A stretch of DNA of 64,000 nt from Acanthopleura granulata (taxonomy: Eukaryota; Mollusca; Polyplacophora; Chitonida; Chitonidae). The position numbers and the translations under genes are program-made. The DNA is taken from contig JABBOT010000022.1 in assembly GCA_016165875.1 (NCBI GenBank), positions 3,313,333 to 3,377,332 on the forward strand. The letters are read 5' to 3'. Numbering within the stretch: the first letter of the stretch is position 1; each line of letters starts with the position of its first letter. This document shows positions 36,001-48,000 of the stretch, piece after piece. A model generated the notes under the pieces. It was not told the origin of the DNA. It was given only the letters and a program-made list of their open reading frames with translations, and made no database searches.

Positions 36001-39000
36001 TAAGGTTAAATTGACAATAATTTAAGTAATTAATCATGTGCACTAATTTTCACTGTATGTATATGGATACAATGCAAATACATGTACATGCATAATGATG
36101 TACATAAAAATATATAGATATATATAAAATATTTGTTTCTTGTATTTTTCAAGACATATTTTAATTTGTTTCTGTAATGTTTGTATTGTAATGTTATGTC
36201 AGAGTTTTTGTGCTTTAAATACAGTTTATACATGTTTATTTTTTTCATATGTGGTATGAAAAATAACAGGAATGACCCATGGTTTCTTGATTTTTGTATG
36301 GCGGTTTAATTTAGGTGGGACAATGCAATTGGAATAAATAGATGACAAACATTCAGAAAAAATTTCTGTGGCTCTGTTTACATCATCGCGGCATTCGTAG
36401 AGATTATTCCTGTCAAACATTTGTAATTTTTATCAGGAACGGCGCCTTTTGGGTTGGATTAACAATACGCTAGCTGCTACTGTAGCTCTGACAAATTGTT
36501 GTTTGGATGTCTTGTAATGTGATAAGTGGAGAAATGATTGACAAATCAGATAGAATAATTTCTGTGTGGGAGACTTTGTGGTGGAAGTTAGTAGAAGTTA
36601 GCTGTGTGAGACGTTAACCTAGTTGGTTTTGTAATTTTGGGGAAGAAGTAAAGAAATTTCATTGTTTCATAGAACATTTTACTGCCATTGTAATGAATGG
36701 TTTTGAAAAGGTCGATATCGAGATCACCCAGTATTATGCATTTCTTTTTTTTTCTGGTTACAGTAAGTTAAGTATGAATAAGATATGGTTGCTGAAGTCT
36801 GCCAGACTATTACCAAGAGGCTGACGTATTATCCCTGATATATACATATTTGTATTGCCTTTTATTTCTGCAAACACTGATTCACAAAAGCTGAGATCTG
36901 ATCTAGGGTGTCTGAGCTCATCCTTAACTTATATTTCTGTTTCGTTGTGTAACATGCTAGGCAATGTAACCGGCAATTGAATACATCGGCTTGGTGGACT
37001 GATCTAGTCAGGTTTCTGAGACACCGATAACGGAAAACTGAAAATCAGCAGAGTTGAGCATGGATATAAATTCAGTGTAATTAGCCTTTAAACTGTGTAC
37101 GTTTTGATGGAAAACAGAGAACGGAGCTGTTTTGCTTAGTAGATTTGATGGTATGTTGTCATTAGAAAAAGATATTGTGCAGTAGTTTGATTGAACTCAA
37201 TTTATTGCTAACCAACGGGCAATCTTGACGTCAGTGTCGTCGGTAATGTATATATTATCTAGCTCTATATTTAAATCAGGAAGAATCAAAATCAGGAAGT
37301 GACATATTTTCGACATATTGCATAAGTGTTGATCTCAGTTTCATGATAGAAAGGCAAATTGTCGGAGAAAGGTGTTCATTGTGTGAGGTAAATTTCATAG
37401 CAGTTGTAGGCATGATCCTGAACTATATGCATGTCTTTCTAAGGGAGCTCGAATTTGAAATAAGTGCAGCTTTGTAAACGTGCAGAAAATACAGGTAAAC
37501 AACAATTGTTAAAAATACTCAAGGTACTCAAAAGTCGTGCCATGTTAAGAACATACCTAACAACGCTCGAGAGCCCGGTGAGATTTTTCTAGACAGTGAG
37601 CCGTCATGCTTTGTAGCTGTGTTGTATAGATAAGAACAGGGCTTATGTAAGTAAATAGTCTGTTCAAGCTATTGGTTTAAGCTTGGTGGACTCGTTTTAA
37701 GTTTGGATGTCATATACAGTGCAGGTGAAGGTAGGTATGGCCTGATGGTGGAGGATGAGATCTGTAGGGCTGTTGTTTGCAATCAAACAAAGGCTACCAC
37801 AAATGAAGCAACAGTGAGGACGAAGGTCACTTAAGAACATACACAAGAAAATATATTTTTGGGGAATGCGACAACAAACCAGGTGAATTGGAATAGCAGC
37901 ACAGACAAATTGTATTTGTTTTATTGTGATGAATTTGGAACTGCAGATTTTGGCACTTCCTTCCCATGAATGAAAATTTGCCCACTGAAATGAACTGTTC
38001 ATGAGATCTCTGAAAAAGGCCTTTACCTTTCTATCTTCTGCAATTAGGTCCTCCAACACAAATATTTCACTTTCCTTCAGCAAACGTTGCTCTGCCATTT
38101 GAACATCCCGTTTTTCTGGTCTATACAGAAATTTAGCCAGTATATGTCGCATATCGCCGTCAGTATTTCACCCAACTTTGTGCAAATTTCAGTTTTCCTT
38201 TGTGGCAGATTTAATTGATTGGTCATAACATTCTGTATGATTTCCATAACATTTTCTCCTGGAGATTCCTTTATTCCCCCGCATCATAAATTAAATGATC
38301 TGCTGTATCGCTCTTGATCCAGTAAGCACTCCCGTAGCAAGATATTACATGCTTCAAATTCTGTCACACGTTTTTTCAGTGTTACAGGTCATTCTACACT
38401 TTCTGCTGTTTTCTGCTTGACTTGACAAATGTCTTGATGTGCATTATTAAGGCTAATACACGGGCCGTTTTGTTTGAGCTCTGCTGTTGTTAGACGATCT
38501 GTGAGTTCAAGTTGGTTGCGCTCAATCTGATTTAAGGTGTGTTGAATGTTGTTAACAGAGCTGGACATAAAATCCACAAATTTATTCAGTTTAAACTCAC
38601 CACCTTCAGAATCGGCCTTGTCATGGATGATGTCCTGATTGCCTTCAGAACTGGCTGGTTCTTCTTGTCATGGATGACGTCCTGATTGCCTTCAGAACTG
38701 GCTGGTTCTTCTTGTCATGGATGACGTCCTGATTGCCTTCAGAACTGGCTGGTTCTTCTTGTCATGGATGACGTCCTGATTGCCTTCAGAACTGGCTGGT
38801 TCTTCTTGTCATGGATGACGTCCCGATTGCCTTCAGAACTGGCTGGTTCTCCTTCAGAACTAACTGGTTCTTCTTGTCATGGATGACGTCCTGATTGCCT
38901 TCAGAACTGGCTGGTTCTTCTTGTCATGGATGACGTCCTGATTGCCTTCAGAACTGGCTGGTTCTTCTTGTCATGGATGACGTCCTGATTGCCTTCAGAA

Positions 39001-42000
39001 CTAACTGGTTCTTCTTGTCATGGATGACGTCCTGATTGCCTTCAGAACTAACTGGTTCTTCTTGTCATGGATGATGTCCTGATTCTTGTCATGGATGACG
39101 TCCTGATTGCCTTCAGAACTAACTGGTTCTTCTTGTCATGGATGATGTCCTGATTCTTGTCATGGATGACGTCCTGATTGCCTTCAGAACTAACTGGTTC
39201 TTCTTGTCATGGATGACGTCCTGATTGCCTTCAGAACTGGCTGGTTCTTCTTGTCATGGATGACGTCCTGATTGCCTTCAGAACTGGCTGGTTCTTCTTG
39301 TCATGGATGACATCCTGATTGCCTTCAGAACTAACTGGTTCTTCTTCTGGTTCTGACTTTTCTACATTTGTCAGCAAATTAGATCCTCAGATAGAAGAAG
39401 GAAAGTAGAAGTCACAGGTAGATATAGAGAAATAACAACAAACCACAAGATATGAAGGAGAATAAAGTGATCAGTCCTTTGTCTGGTGCATAGTGTATAG
39501 TGGAGTTGTCAACGATCAGTCCATGGGATAGCGCGGGGCACCAAGCATGGGACAATCATGGGCTAGGTGTGTAGGTAGCAATACCATATGTCTCCGAGTA
39601 TAGTCATGCCTTAAGGTTACCCCGAGAGCTTGAGCAGATCACGTCTACACCCAACTATGTATATGCAGAGTTTTGCCTACATAATTTTATGAATGGCTGG
39701 TATTATACATGATATCTTTTGGAATTTGTATCTATTTGCTGAAGGCCGAGGGGTTTTAAGTGAATCACACAGTATTTTTTGATCCTGCAATTATTTTTAA
39801 CATTTTTTATATGCCCGTCAGTAATGGCAGTCATACAATGGTATACAGATTTTGTCTGTCTGTATTTGCGTATGTGCTATATCTCGAATAGTTTTCCACA
39901 TCACATACGGTTTTAATATTTGATGGATACAGGTGTGATGATGTGTTGCAACTTACATATTGGCCATATCCACAGTTGCCTTGGTAACCAGATAGCCATT
40001 CCCCCTGTATATACTGGATAAATACATCTGACTTCGTGTCTGGTGTATATCTCAAATTATTTTCCACATGCATTTTTCTGTTTGGTGGATACATACGGTA
40101 AATCTTCAACCTTTTCAACCACCAAAGCACTTTTTAGTGGAATTTATGCTTGCAATAATTAGGAAAATGACACTAAAAATGATTTGTTCGTATGATTAAA
40201 GATGTGAGCTTCATAAACCTGTGTAAATTATTTCCTGTATAACGCCATAGTTGTGTCAGAGTGTTCAAAATATTGGTTGCAGAGTTGGTTGAAAAGGTTG
40301 AAGAATTAGGGTAGATACTTATTTTACTTACTTAGATATTCATTTCCAAAAAACATACGATATAAGTACACGTGAAATACACATACTTAGATACAGATGA
40401 AGCAGTGTGTAGTGACTCACATTTTCACAATTGCCATGGTAACCAGATTGCCATTATCACAACATATTCTTTGTAAATGCATATGATTTTGTGATCGGTC
40501 TACAACACCAGTTGTTTTCCATGTGCTGTTTTAATTTTTAGTGGATGCATGGATGCAGATGTGCTCATGTGTTGCAATTCACTTGTGCTGATTTCTGTGG
40601 TTGCCATGGTAATCAGCTCGCCGTTTTCTCTATATATACTATATTAATACATTTGACTTGGTGTCTAGGCTACAACTCCAATTGCTCTCCAAGTACAGTT
40701 TTCATTTTCAGTGGATACATAGATACACCGATGACAAGGTGTTGTGACTCACATGTTTCCATTTCCATGGTTGCCATGGTAACCAGATTGCTATTTTCCT
40801 TATGTGTTATAGTTAGTTATGAACTTTGTGTCCAGACCGTATTTAATTTTAATTCTTGTTGGAAACTTAGATACAGATGAGACAATGTGTCATGACTCAC
40901 GTGTCACGTTTCACTGTTGCCATGGTAACCAGATCTCTGATCCCAACATATGCTTTATAAATAGAGACTACAACTCCAATTGTTTTGCATATGGAGTTTT
41001 AACTTTTGGTGGATGCGTTGATACAGATGTAACGATGAGTTGCAACTCACATTTGTTCCTTTTCTGTGTTAGTCATGGTAAGTAGGTCAATATTTGTCCC
41101 AGGATATGCTGTATTAATAGATATGACTTGATGATGGTGATTATGCGTTCAGGCTACAGCTCCAGTGGTTATTCATATTCAGTTTTAATTCTTGGTGACG
41201 ATGTGTTGCGACTCGCCCTTGTTGATTTTCACAGTTGCCATGGTAACCAGGTTGCCATTGTCATACATACATGTATAGTACTGTATAAATGGATATGATA
41301 TCATGTCAGGGCTATGACTCCATTTATTTTCCTTATACACTTTTAATTTTTGGGTGATACGTATATACGCAGATACTGATGTGCTGCAACTCTTGTCCAC
41401 TTTCATTTTTTGGTGGATACATATATGCAGAGGTGACAAACAGAGGTGACGATGGACATTTGTGTATATACTTCTGCGGCTGCTATGATTATTAACTCCC
41501 CCACCCCAAAACCTTGTAAGAGGATGAGAACTGTCATTCACATACACAATAATTTGAAACCCTCTCTTCCCAAGGTCATTGTTATAGGTGTACTTTCATC
41601 AAATCTCAAGAAGTACTTTCCCTCACAGTTTATATTCATCGCAGTATTGCTGCTGTTCGTTTATACATGTACGTTTCAAATGAATGTATTTGTTTGGGCA
41701 TATATCGTGTTCACCTTGTTTTATCCTGCATTTGTTTTACCTGTTTTCTGGTCCTGCAATTGTGTTGTCTGTTTTTTTTATCCTACAGTTGTTTTGTCCA
41801 TTTTTCTGATTCTGCGGTGGTTGTTTTTTGTGTTTTTCTGATCCTACAGTTACTTTGTCTGTTTTCCTGATCCTGGCAGGAAACTATATGTTGGCTGGAT
41901 ATCAGTGAAATTCCCCCCTGGCCCCTTTCTTAGGGTAGACATTCATATATGTATGTTGAAGAGTTCAACTATGTAAATTATGATATTTCAGTTAATTATA

Positions 42001-45000
42001 TACTGACTTTATCTTACTGGAAAAAAGATGTTTTTCATAACTTTCCTTCATGGAACCGATTTTGTGTTTCTTCTTTGTCACGTTAGTTCCCATGAACGTG
42101 AAACCCAGAAGTGAAGAGTTGTTGTCACTTTGGCCAGTATGGGTGAAATCCCCAGCCTGCAGGCAACAGTTTGAATGTTTATAACTAATTAGTATTTGCT
42201 TTCCTCATAAAGTGATTCTCAAACAGATTAGCTTGAACAGTAAACAGTTGATAGATAAAAGTGTGAAATTATGATGGATTTACCATAGCGTCTTGAACAT
42301 AAACAAAGGCCAGGCAACAGAATTATCCAAATGCAACAAACCTGAGCATTCATCATAGAATACATTTCAGTACGAATAAGCTCTAGTTCTGCTTCTACAG
42401 TTGTTTTGTCTGCTTTTTCAGATGTGGCACTTGTTTTGTCTGTTTTTCTGATCATGCAGTTGTTTTGTCTGTTTTTCTGATCCTGCAATTGTTTTGTCTG
42501 GTTTTCTGATCCTGCAGTTGTTTTGTCTGTATTTCTCGTTTTGTCTGTATTTCTCGTTTTTCTGATCTTGCAATAGTTTTGTCTGTTTTCTCATCTTGCA
42601 GTTTTCTTGACTGTTTTTCTCATTTTTCTGATCCAGCAGTTAGTTTGTCCATTTTTCTGATCTTGCAATTGTTTTGTCTGTTTTTCTCATTTTGCAGTTC
42701 TTGTGACTGTTTTTCTCATTTTTCTGATCTAGCAGTTATTTTGTCCAATTATCTGATCCTGTAGTTGTTTTGTTTATTTTTCTGGTCCTGCAGTTATTTT
42801 GACCATTTTTCTGATCCTGTAGTTGTTTTGTTTATTTTTCTGATCTAGCAGTTATTTTGTCCAATTTCCTGATCCTGCCGTTCTTTTGTCTGTTTTGCTG
42901 ATCCTGCAGTTGTTTTATCATATCACACAACAAAGCATCGACTGGAAGCCTTGAAAATGATGGCGAAACACAAACAAGATCTGGCTAACCAAAAAAGTAA
43001 GTCTTGTTTTGTATTAACCTGGTTAATTGGTTTTACAGACACTAAGCTGGGCCAGGGCAGTAGGTTAAGTCAGGCTTAACATTGAAGGTTACCTACAATT
43101 TATTTAGTTTAAGGAGGAATCATTCTGTCAAGCTTTAGGTTTTGTAACAAATATTGTTGTTATTTTGGACCCAGTGCATATAGGACTTTGAATGTCATGA
43201 TACATGATTTTCACCCGTAACCAACAATATTAGCAATAGGCAAACACATTTAATAAGTGTTAATCATATGTTAAACTTACCTGTCCAAGTCCTCTGCTTC
43301 AAATGCAGTATAAATCTGTTTGAAACAATATACCCAATGGGACTCGTTTACAAACCAACGCTGCTTCTTATTGTTATTAGTATTACTTTTTGTTTTTCAA
43401 TTTATATATGGTGACAGACGGTATGCTCATTTTAAGGTGGATAGTATAAAATGGATTTTACTCAAAACAGTTTACTGAAGGTGTGAGTAACTCCCTCTTA
43501 GTGTCTACATGTTTCATTATCAGTGCTTCTTGTCCTGCACCTACACAGTCATATACCTGTACCTACACCTACCATTCATATACCTGCACCTACACCTAGC
43601 AGTCATATACCTGCACCTACACCTAACAATCATATACCTGCACCTACACCTACTGGTCATATACCTACGCCGACCAGTCATATACCTGCACCTACACCGA
43701 CCAGTCATACACATCATCAGTGCAGGATTCTTATTAGTACTCAGTGTTTCAAACTCAGTCCGATATTGGATGGGTATAAATGTTACAATGCAGGCCAGAC
43801 AGTCTGCTCACACCTCTGTGTTCTTTGTCAAGTGTGATCACAATTTGTTTCTTGACATTTCAGTCTTACTTGGACATGTGTTGGTTTCATTTCAGATCCT
43901 TCTTCAGATGGAAAAGGTTTGTCCAAAGAGGAATTATGGGATATATATGTGAAGGTACGGTTTGCTCTTCACCTGAGACTCTACAGGATTTGGACTTGTT
44001 CCATTTTGTTTACTCAAATGATTCTTAATATTCCCCATATCTATAAAATGTGCATCCAGTTTCTTCTGATGTTTAATAATTATCTGTGTTTTCTTGTCTC
44101 CCAGGTGTTTAGTGTAAATTATCTGTGTTTTCTTGTCTCCCAGGTGTTTGGTGGAAATTATCTATGTTTTCTTATCTCGCAGGTGTTTAGTATAAATTAT
44201 CTGTGTTTCCTTGTTGCACAGGTGTTTGATGTTAATTATCTGTGTTTCCTTGTCTCTTGGGTGTTTGATGTTAATTACCTGTGTTTCCTTGTTGCTCAGG
44301 TGTTTGATGTTAATTATATATGTTCCTTGTCTCTCAGGTATTTGATGTTCTGGTAGAGGAAGGACGACTGAGTGAGCTTGAGGACCTGGCAGTGCTCGGC
44401 CTCTCCTGTCCTGTTTTTACCTCAGATGAGAACATGGCCAGGGTCAGTTAGTCTCAGCAATCACAGATGAGATTCCATGCATTGAATATTGAGTCTTATG
44501 ATTTTGTCAAACTTAATAACTTTGTAAAAGAGAAGAAACCTTATCACCTTTGTTTATGTACTACTGTAATTCTTGAAAAGAGAGGACCAGGGAATTGAAA
44601 CATAAATTGGAGTGAAAAGAGTAAAGTTGGAAGATTTGAAAAACACCATCTGATAATTTTTTTACACGTTCTCTAAAGAACGTATTCTTCATCGCTGTAA
44701 GCTCAAACAGCTGTCAAAAAAGACGCTGACATTTTACTGAGCCGATGCTGGCTGTTTGACGCTGAATTGGGCCCTGCACTCTCTAGCGATATTCAGCCAG
44801 CCTGTATTTGACGTGCTGTTTGTGCAGCCAAAATCTGCACACTGTGGCACCCCGCCAGCTCTTTGTTGTTGTGTACGCACTAACAAAACAAGTGGCAGCA
44901 GCCAGCCATTAGTAGTCGAGTGTTATATACATTCAGCGCATAGAATGGTAATGATTTGAGGGCCTGATTCATGTCATATCCACTAAAGGGGCTTTACATT

Positions 45001-48000
45001 ATCCTATGGTCTGATTTATCAAAATTATTTTCTCAGTTATGTCCCCTTTTACAGGGAGGTATTTATTATTCACGATTGAGTGTGTGTTATGACCTACCTT
45101 CAAATTTGTTGCCTCAGAACTAAAAAAAATCTGCAGGTCGGTTTTAAATCTTCAGTCCATGCTCTTTTACTCCAATACTTTCCCCATCCTTCTCCATTAA
45201 ACCATTCTGCATGTTTGTGAGTTAGGTGTGCAAGAAGTCATGCATTCAAACATGTCTGAGGGCAATATTCTCTCCAGGCCGATAGAACTGTGCCTTTTGT
45301 GAAACTTTGACACTGGCCAACCCAGATGGTTTAATTCAATCTCCAAAATGAAATTAAAAAGGAGGATATATCTCATTAAAAGCTGCTCTTTAATGTGTAA
45401 AAAGGTGGAAAATTAGGACAATGCAAAAAGAACATGTCAGGTGGCCTAATTTTTGCTCTTACTTTGGGTGATTCGCAACTTGTGAATCCAACCTTAATCA
45501 CTAAACTTCCAGATACTGGAGTACATTTCAACCTGACTGAGACTAGGTTCTTTGTTTGACTACTGTTCCCCCCCCCCCCCCCCCCCGGGTTGGTTTTGTG
45601 AAGAAGATCATAAGGTATATATTGATGTGCGCTGGTTTCTCCAGATGTGATCTCATTGTCATAACAAAGCTAACCAGAAAATTAATTATAAAAAGTGACC
45701 TCTCTTGATTTCAGGAAACAGAAGATATGTGCTTGCTGGCCTTCGTGCTTAACAAGAATGGACAATTAGCGTACAGATTTGTGAAGGAAATATGTTTGAG
45801 GGTAAGATACCTCTTGTCTTTTGCTAAAGTGAACAGTACCTCGGGGAACACAATGATGTTGAAGTGGTTTCCCACTCTGAACGCATCGTTGCTTAAATAT
45901 GATGTACATACCCATGCTGAAGTTGGTATGCCTGACAAATGTGTCTCTTTGATACTTAAAACTTCCTTTTCTACAGTGGAGGATATACTGAAACCAGTGT
46001 GACAGTTTGGACATGTTTATATTCAGAGTAACATGACTACTTCACTACCTTTTTGCTTTTCGTTTTTGTAGAGAACTATTTTTTTTCAAATTATCTCAGA
46101 TTTTTTTTATTTTCGGCCGTCCACAGGAACGGGGGAGTATGGTAATCACAGGCATCTGTCTGTCTGTCCGTTAGTTTATCCGTTCGATATTGAGTGTTTA
46201 TTTGTGTGATCACGCCCTCCGACAAGCAGACCTATAAATCTGATCCTCAGGGTACATATATTTGTTGAACTGACATTGTAACTTTTTTCAACAATCTTCA
46301 ACAAAGTCCAAGAAATGCACTTCTGTGTAGTCAGTTTCTCCTCCAATAAGGAAAGGAAATTTATGGAACTCATAGGTTTTGTAGCCAACATTCTTAAGAT
46401 ATGCACAGGACTGTCTGTACCTCTAATAATTTTGTCAGCTATCCATATGCTTTTCAAAAGACAGTGCCTGGGTGGCTGGTGACCAGGATCCTGCGAATGT
46501 TTGTTCCTATCTGAAGCTGTCTTCAGAACACGCCAGGCATCAGACCAACATTTTTTTCATTCTTTTCTTGAAATGAGCCAAATCGGATATGGAGTGGAAA
46601 TAACATTTAATATGATGAGTGTTTCTTGCATCCTTAGTTTCAGCTACGTGAATGAAACGTATGAGCCTCCCATTTTTGTTTTTATGATATGAAGCAGGTA
46701 TTTTTCACGTATGTGTATCACATTTCTGTGACCAGGAGTTCATCATCCACTACCTACCTCACCAATGCAGTCGCTGTGAGTTCAAGCCCAGCTCATGCTC
46801 GCTTCCTCTAGGGTTGCATGTGAGAATATCTGCCAGTAATCTGCGGATGGTCGTGGGTTTCCCCGGGACTGCCGGGTTTCCTACGAGCATAATGTTGGCT
46901 GCAGTCATATAAGTGAAATATGCTTGAGTGCGGCGTGAAAGACAAATCAAATAAATAAATATATACAGAAATCAGGCACATATTCTGATTTCAGGAGTTT
47001 GATAATGTGAATGCTTGGAACCTGTTCTGCCAGGTGATGTTATTCTCGGCAGACCTCCGTCACAACCGCTTCTGTCTCAGGCTCAGTATGAAGGTTGGTT
47101 CAGCAGCCGGGTTTCACTCCGCAGATGTTCTGTTTAAATGTTTATATTACAATTATCTGGTTCATTGTAATGCACTTTCTGACTGACCCTTTCATACAAA
47201 ACATACAGGAAAGTTTGTGTATAAATGTGTGTTTAGTCCATTGTGTTGGTTTACATTTTTGTCTGGTTTACATTTTTGTCTGGTTTACATTTTTGTCTGG
47301 TTTACTTCTCATCACCTTGATTCTCATAATAGACACTGTGGGTGAAAAATTCCTCAAATAAGTAACATGTTTGGTTTGTTAGGTTGCACCATCGCGCCCT
47401 ACTTTTATAAGACAGATCAGTGCTAGAGGACCTTATTTTATACTCTGTTACACCTATAGTTTGGACTTTTGGAAGCACATAAAGGTCTTAAAAGGAAACA
47501 TTTTGATTTTGATACTTTATGAAACTTTTATATCAAACTTTAACAAAAAAAAAATCTTTACATGTGGACCTCTAAGGCAGATGAATCAGAATCAAATGTG
47601 TCAATTGCAAAAAGCTAAACTTCTTATAAGTGAAACTCGTTACTTCATGCATACCTTCTGTGTGATTTACTGAAGACCTGATTTTGACATCCCCAGCATC
47701 CAGACCATTTACAGCTAGGTATCCTCAATGGCCATATCTCCATGGTGTCTGGCAGCTTCAAGCATTCAATAGGTAAGGCGACATTGGGACAGTTGAGGTA
47801 ATCTGGCATCAAGTCCTTCTAGTGTGGTGGTAATATACAGAGAGGGTGTGCTGTAAAATGGGAATTTATTGAAAACTGACAATTCCTGATATCCCATCAC
47901 AGAATTTAAATTGCTGATCTAGTATGTTGTTGCTAGCTGGGCAAGGCATCATGCCACTGCCTACATTACAAACAAGCAGACGATGACAGACAAAGGGAGA

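Larger units (their letters stand above)
35547..39400 (-). mobile_element. Decayed, internally deleted non-LTR retrotransposon (LINE)
   Basis: Read on the minus strand from right to left: ORF1 N-terminus interrupted by a 47-bp array (39350-38600), coiled-coil and RNA-binding part of ORF1 (38600-37950), the endonuclease start with NVHSLKANYTEF and FSVIGVSET (about 37110-37000), the segment between endonuclease and reverse transcriptase with KKPWVI and KNKLKYVLKNTRNKYF-like sequence (36430-36100), then a 3' UTR with AATAAAGCATCCAATCAAAT next to 35550. The reverse-transcriptase core is missing and all frames are broken. Sits in GTF3C3 intron 17, antisense to the gene. Confidence 0.82.

Noticed and set aside
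41446..41870. Hydrophobic open frames resembling membrane proteins
   Set aside because: T-rich polypyrimidine repeats give Phe/Leu/Val/Cys-rich translations. The region is the acceptor array before exon 18.
46090..46200. CTGTCTGTCTGTCC-type segment as a coding or regulatory element
   Set aside because: Simple-sequence-like and probably part of a dispersed repeat; nothing specific could be supported.
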